From the NCBI GenBank assembly GCA_012295275.1, contig CM022672.1, positions 10,315,404 through 10,330,403 of the forward strand: a DNA stretch of 15,000 bases, given 5' to 3'. The translations under genes and the position numbers were made by a program. Positions 14,826-15,000 of the stretch are shown here, piece after piece (positions within the stretch are counted from its first letter, which is position 1; the number at the start of each line of letters is the position of its first letter). The DNA is from Chrysomallon squamiferum. Its lineage: Eukaryota > Mollusca > Gastropoda > Neomphalida > Peltospiridae. Below the pieces are notes generated by a model that saw only the letters and a program-made list of their open reading frames with translations, was not told the origin of the DNA and did no database searches.

Positions 14826-15000
14826 GTCCGAGACAACATTTTCCTTATGTATTTGATCATGTAATTCACATATAAATATATCTATATCTATATATATATC
14901 ATAACCAAAAGTAAATTAAGGAATGCGTATATGTGTCAGATATTATTTTAAATACACCATAAAAAAAAAAAGAGAATAATAATTTTAAAAAAAGCACACA
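14826..15000. other. A+T-rich end of window
   Basis: TATC/TA units at 14874-14899 and an A11 run at 14961-14971. No gene is supported. Confidence 0.6.

Overview
The window looks like intergenic or intronic DNA from a large, repeat-rich animal genome. It is strongly A+T-rich and has no credible protein-coding gene, no operon-like layout and no bacterial signals. It is packed with di-, tri-, tetra- and pentanucleotide microsatellites, including (ATT)n, (TG)n, (TC)n, (CATA)n, (ATTT)n and (CTT)n, with diverged tRNA-like (SINE-type) promoter remnants between them. This style is what I would expect from a cephalopod mollusc, octopus in particular, where tRNA-derived SINEs are also known. That attribution is inference from composition, not from a diagnostic gene.

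Layout: 1-467 is unique sequence with two identical E-box octamers. 468-770 is a degenerate 20-bp minisatellite of about 15 units. 958-2815 is a chain of microsatellites broken by unique patches. 2816-3640 is mostly unique, and 3645-3680 is a tRNA-like box A fragment. 3729-4022 is a TG/TATG tract followed by a 34-bp minisatellite. 4338-5038 is about 700 bp of triplet repeats that switch strand and motif. 5041-6030 is unique and locally richer in G+C, with hairpins and a Z-DNA-prone stretch. 6036-8070 is T-rich sequence with AAT, CAA, TC, ATTT and AAT/ATT hairpin arrays. 8229-8762 holds CA, TG/CG and TGCG arrays. 8820-9056 contains the best tRNA-like layout (minus strand), followed by three A-tracts and, at 9263-9283, a minus-strand splice-site pair. 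9500-10500 holds ATT, AG and TTTTA arrays. 10500-11245 is A+T-rich and ends in a 63-69-bp tandem duplication. 11340-11594 is a 255-bp CTT/ATT tract. 11941-12489 holds triplet and CATA arrays. 12957-13260 is a 44-bp minisatellite with an (ATT)18 expansion inside one unit. 13306-13870 holds CATA/CA/TA and TG arrays. 14385-14469 is a second minus-strand tRNA-like head, and a diverged 22-50-bp dispersed element occurs twice around a TATG array (14548-14825).

All long open frames are translations of in-phase simple repeats (poly-N, poly-L, poly-E/K, CVCV, MYVC) or of SINE remnants. No genes can be said to work together here. The most informative parts are the three non-microsatellite tandem arrays, the tRNA-like elements and the minus-strand candidate microexon near 9.27 kb.
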